Below are positions 62,975 through 64,000 of a stretch of DNA of 64,000 bases, one piece after another. The notes beneath the pieces are model-generated. The model was given only the letters and a program-made list of their open reading frames with translations, made no database searches and was not told the origin of the DNA. Both the position numbers and the translations under genes were made by a program. This DNA is from Methylococcus mesophilus (GTDB lineage: Bacteria; Pseudomonadota; Gammaproteobacteria; Methylococcales; Methylococcaceae). Each line of letters starts with the position of its first letter. The stretch's first letter is position 1. The stretch covers positions 4,099,501-4,163,500 of the forward strand of contig NZ_CP110921.1 in NCBI RefSeq assembly GCF_026247885.1. Direction: 5' to 3'.

Positions 62975-63786
62975 CCGAAACGGCGCCCGTACCGGAAGCC
63001 TTGGAACCGGTCGCGCTGGTCAAGGGCGCGCCGGTGAGCCAGTTGCCGGAGGATCTGTACATTCCGCCGGACGCGCTGGAGATCTTTCTGGAAACCTTCG
63101 AAGGTCCGCTCGACCTGCTGCTGTATCTGATCCGCAAGCAGAATTTCGACATCCTCGACATCCCGATCGCCGAGATCACTCGCCAGTACATCGGCTACAT
63201 CGAAATGATGGACATCATGCGGATGGAACTGGCCGCGGAATACCTGCTGATGGCGGCGATCCTGGCCGAGATCAAGTCCCGGGTGCTGCTGCCCCGGCCG
63301 AAGGAGGCCGAAGCCGAGGAAGAGGATCCGCGCGCCGAACTTGCGCGGCGCCTGCAGGAATACGAGCGGTTCAAGGCCGCCGCGGAACGGCTGGACCGGT
63401 TTCCCCGCCTCGAGCGCGACCTGTTCGAAACCGGGGCGGGGAGCGACGACATTCCGGTGCCGAAGGTCTATCCGAGCATCGCCATGAACGATCTGCTGTC
63501 GGCGTTCCAGGACGTACTGAAACGCCTGAACCATACCAGCCATCACCATATCCGTCGGGAAGCGCTGTCGGTGCGCGAGCGCATGAGCCTGATCCTCGAA
63601 CGCCTGAACGGCGATGCGACACTGGCTTTCGAAGCCCTGTTCCCGCGCCGCGAAGGGCGCCCGGGAGCGGTGGTGTCGCTGCTGGCCGTTCTGGAGCTGA
63701 GCAAGGAGCGGCTGATCGAAATCATCCAGGACGAGCCCCTCGGCGCCGTGCAGGTACGCTCTCTGGTCGTCGCCGGCGGTGACTGA
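62971..63786 (+). CDS. scpA: segregation and condensation protein A
   Basis: A 271-aa kleisin that bridges SMC heads in chromosome condensation. It has the kleisin opening FEGPLDLLLYLIRKQNFDILDIPIAEITRQYI, MELAAEYLLMAAILAEIKSRVLLP and the C-terminal winged-helix VVSLLAVLELSKERLIEI. The ATG overlaps the protease stop codon. scpB follows after 1 bp. Confidence 0.96.
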   Translation: MTETAPVPEALEPVALVKGAPVSQLPEDLYIPPDALEIFLETFEGPLDLLLYLIRKQNFDILDIPIAEITRQYIGYIEMMDIMRMELAAEYLLMAAILAEIKSRVLLPRPKEAEAEEEDPRAELARRLQEYERFKAAAERLDRFPRLERDLFETGAGSDDIPVPKVYPSIAMNDLLSAFQDVLKRLNHTSHHHIRREALSVRERMSLILERLNGDATLAFEALFPRREGRPGAVVSLLAVLELSKERLIEIIQDEPLGAVQVRSLVVAGGD

Positions 63787-63787
63787 C

Positions 63788-64000
63788 ATGGATCTCAAGC
63801 CCATCGTCGAAGCCGCGTTGTTCGCGGCGCAAAGGCCGCTTGCCGTCGCCGAGCTGGAAGCCTTGTTCGGCGAGGACGAGCGTCCTGACGCTGAAGAAAT
63901 TCGGCAGGTGCTGGAGACCCTGGCGGAGGAATACTCGGAGAGGCCGCTGGAGCTTCGCAAGGTGGCCAGCGGCTACCGGTTCCAAGTTCGCGCCGCCTAT
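63788..64000 (+). CDS. scpB: segregation and condensation protein B (5' part)
   Basis: The first 71 codons of ScpB: MDLKPIVEAALFAAQRPLAV, then ELEALFGE and YSERPLELRKVASGYRFQVRA, the first winged-helix domain. It is cut by the right edge. It works with ScpA and SMC. Confidence 0.93.
   Translation, partial: MDLKPIVEAALFAAQRPLAVAELEALFGEDERPDAEEIRQVLETLAEEYSERPLELRKVASGYRFQVRAAY

Overview
The window is a 64 kb piece of a high-GC chromosome, most likely from a gammaproteobacterium. A Methylococcus-like methanotroph is my best guess, but no diagnostic gene (pmoA, mxaF) is present. The guess rests on codon use, the gene set (Kdp system, formate-tetrahydrofolate ligase, octaheme cytochrome c, scpAB next to a site-2 protease and YciO/TsaB) and the outer-membrane and secretion machinery of a Gram-negative cell. 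I saw no rRNA, tRNA, CRISPR array, intact transposase or phage gene.

Layout. 1-10 kb (minus): a two-partner secretion locus, a giant filamentous-haemagglutinin-like exoprotein (cut by the left edge, already >2,760 aa) with its TpsB/FhaC transporter just upstream. 10-13 kb (minus): two exported proteins, one with a PstS-like binding fold and ten cysteines, one with a PKD domain. 13.4-26.4 kb (minus): cyclopropane fatty acid synthase, a type I secretion adaptor and ABC exporter, and a 2,279-aa FrpC-like RTX protein with seven near-identical 501-bp tandem repeats and a predicted Asp-Pro self-cleavage module. A small unknown gene precedes it.

26.4-30.7 kb is an accessory patch: an RTX-gene remnant, a DUF4160/DUF2442 pair, a Phd/PIN toxin-antitoxin pair, a truncated ParE, a PAP2 phosphatase lipoprotein and a class D beta-lactamase. 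30.7-45.8 kb (minus): formate-tetrahydrofolate ligase, a DUF4239 membrane protein, a patatin-like lipoprotein, a run of outer-membrane barrel, arylsulfatase and octaheme/TPR cytochrome c genes, two DUF3313 lipoproteins, a histidine kinase/FixJ-type regulator pair and a lone receiver protein. A shared 18-bp palindrome lies upstream of both DUF3313 units.

46-57.5 kb (plus): the potassium system kdpFABC with an extra 30-aa membrane peptide and a KdpE-like box in front. It is separated from kdpDE by 3.5 kb holding a DUF2384 antitoxin, a short gene-cassette array with attC sites (truncated protease and brnTA) and a CorA homologue with GVN instead of GMN. 57.9-64 kb is mostly housekeeping: a periplasmic DJ-1/PfpI protein, a radical SAM protein, moeB, tsaB, yciO, an M50 protease, scpA and the start of scpB.

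Three intergenic elements (18.5, 35.1 and 58.8 kb) share inverted termini and look like one family of non-coding mobile or structured repeats. The most unusual things here are the FrpC-like RTX locus with its dimeric repeat amplification, the integron-like cassettes inside the kdp region, and the palindrome linking the two DUF3313 units.
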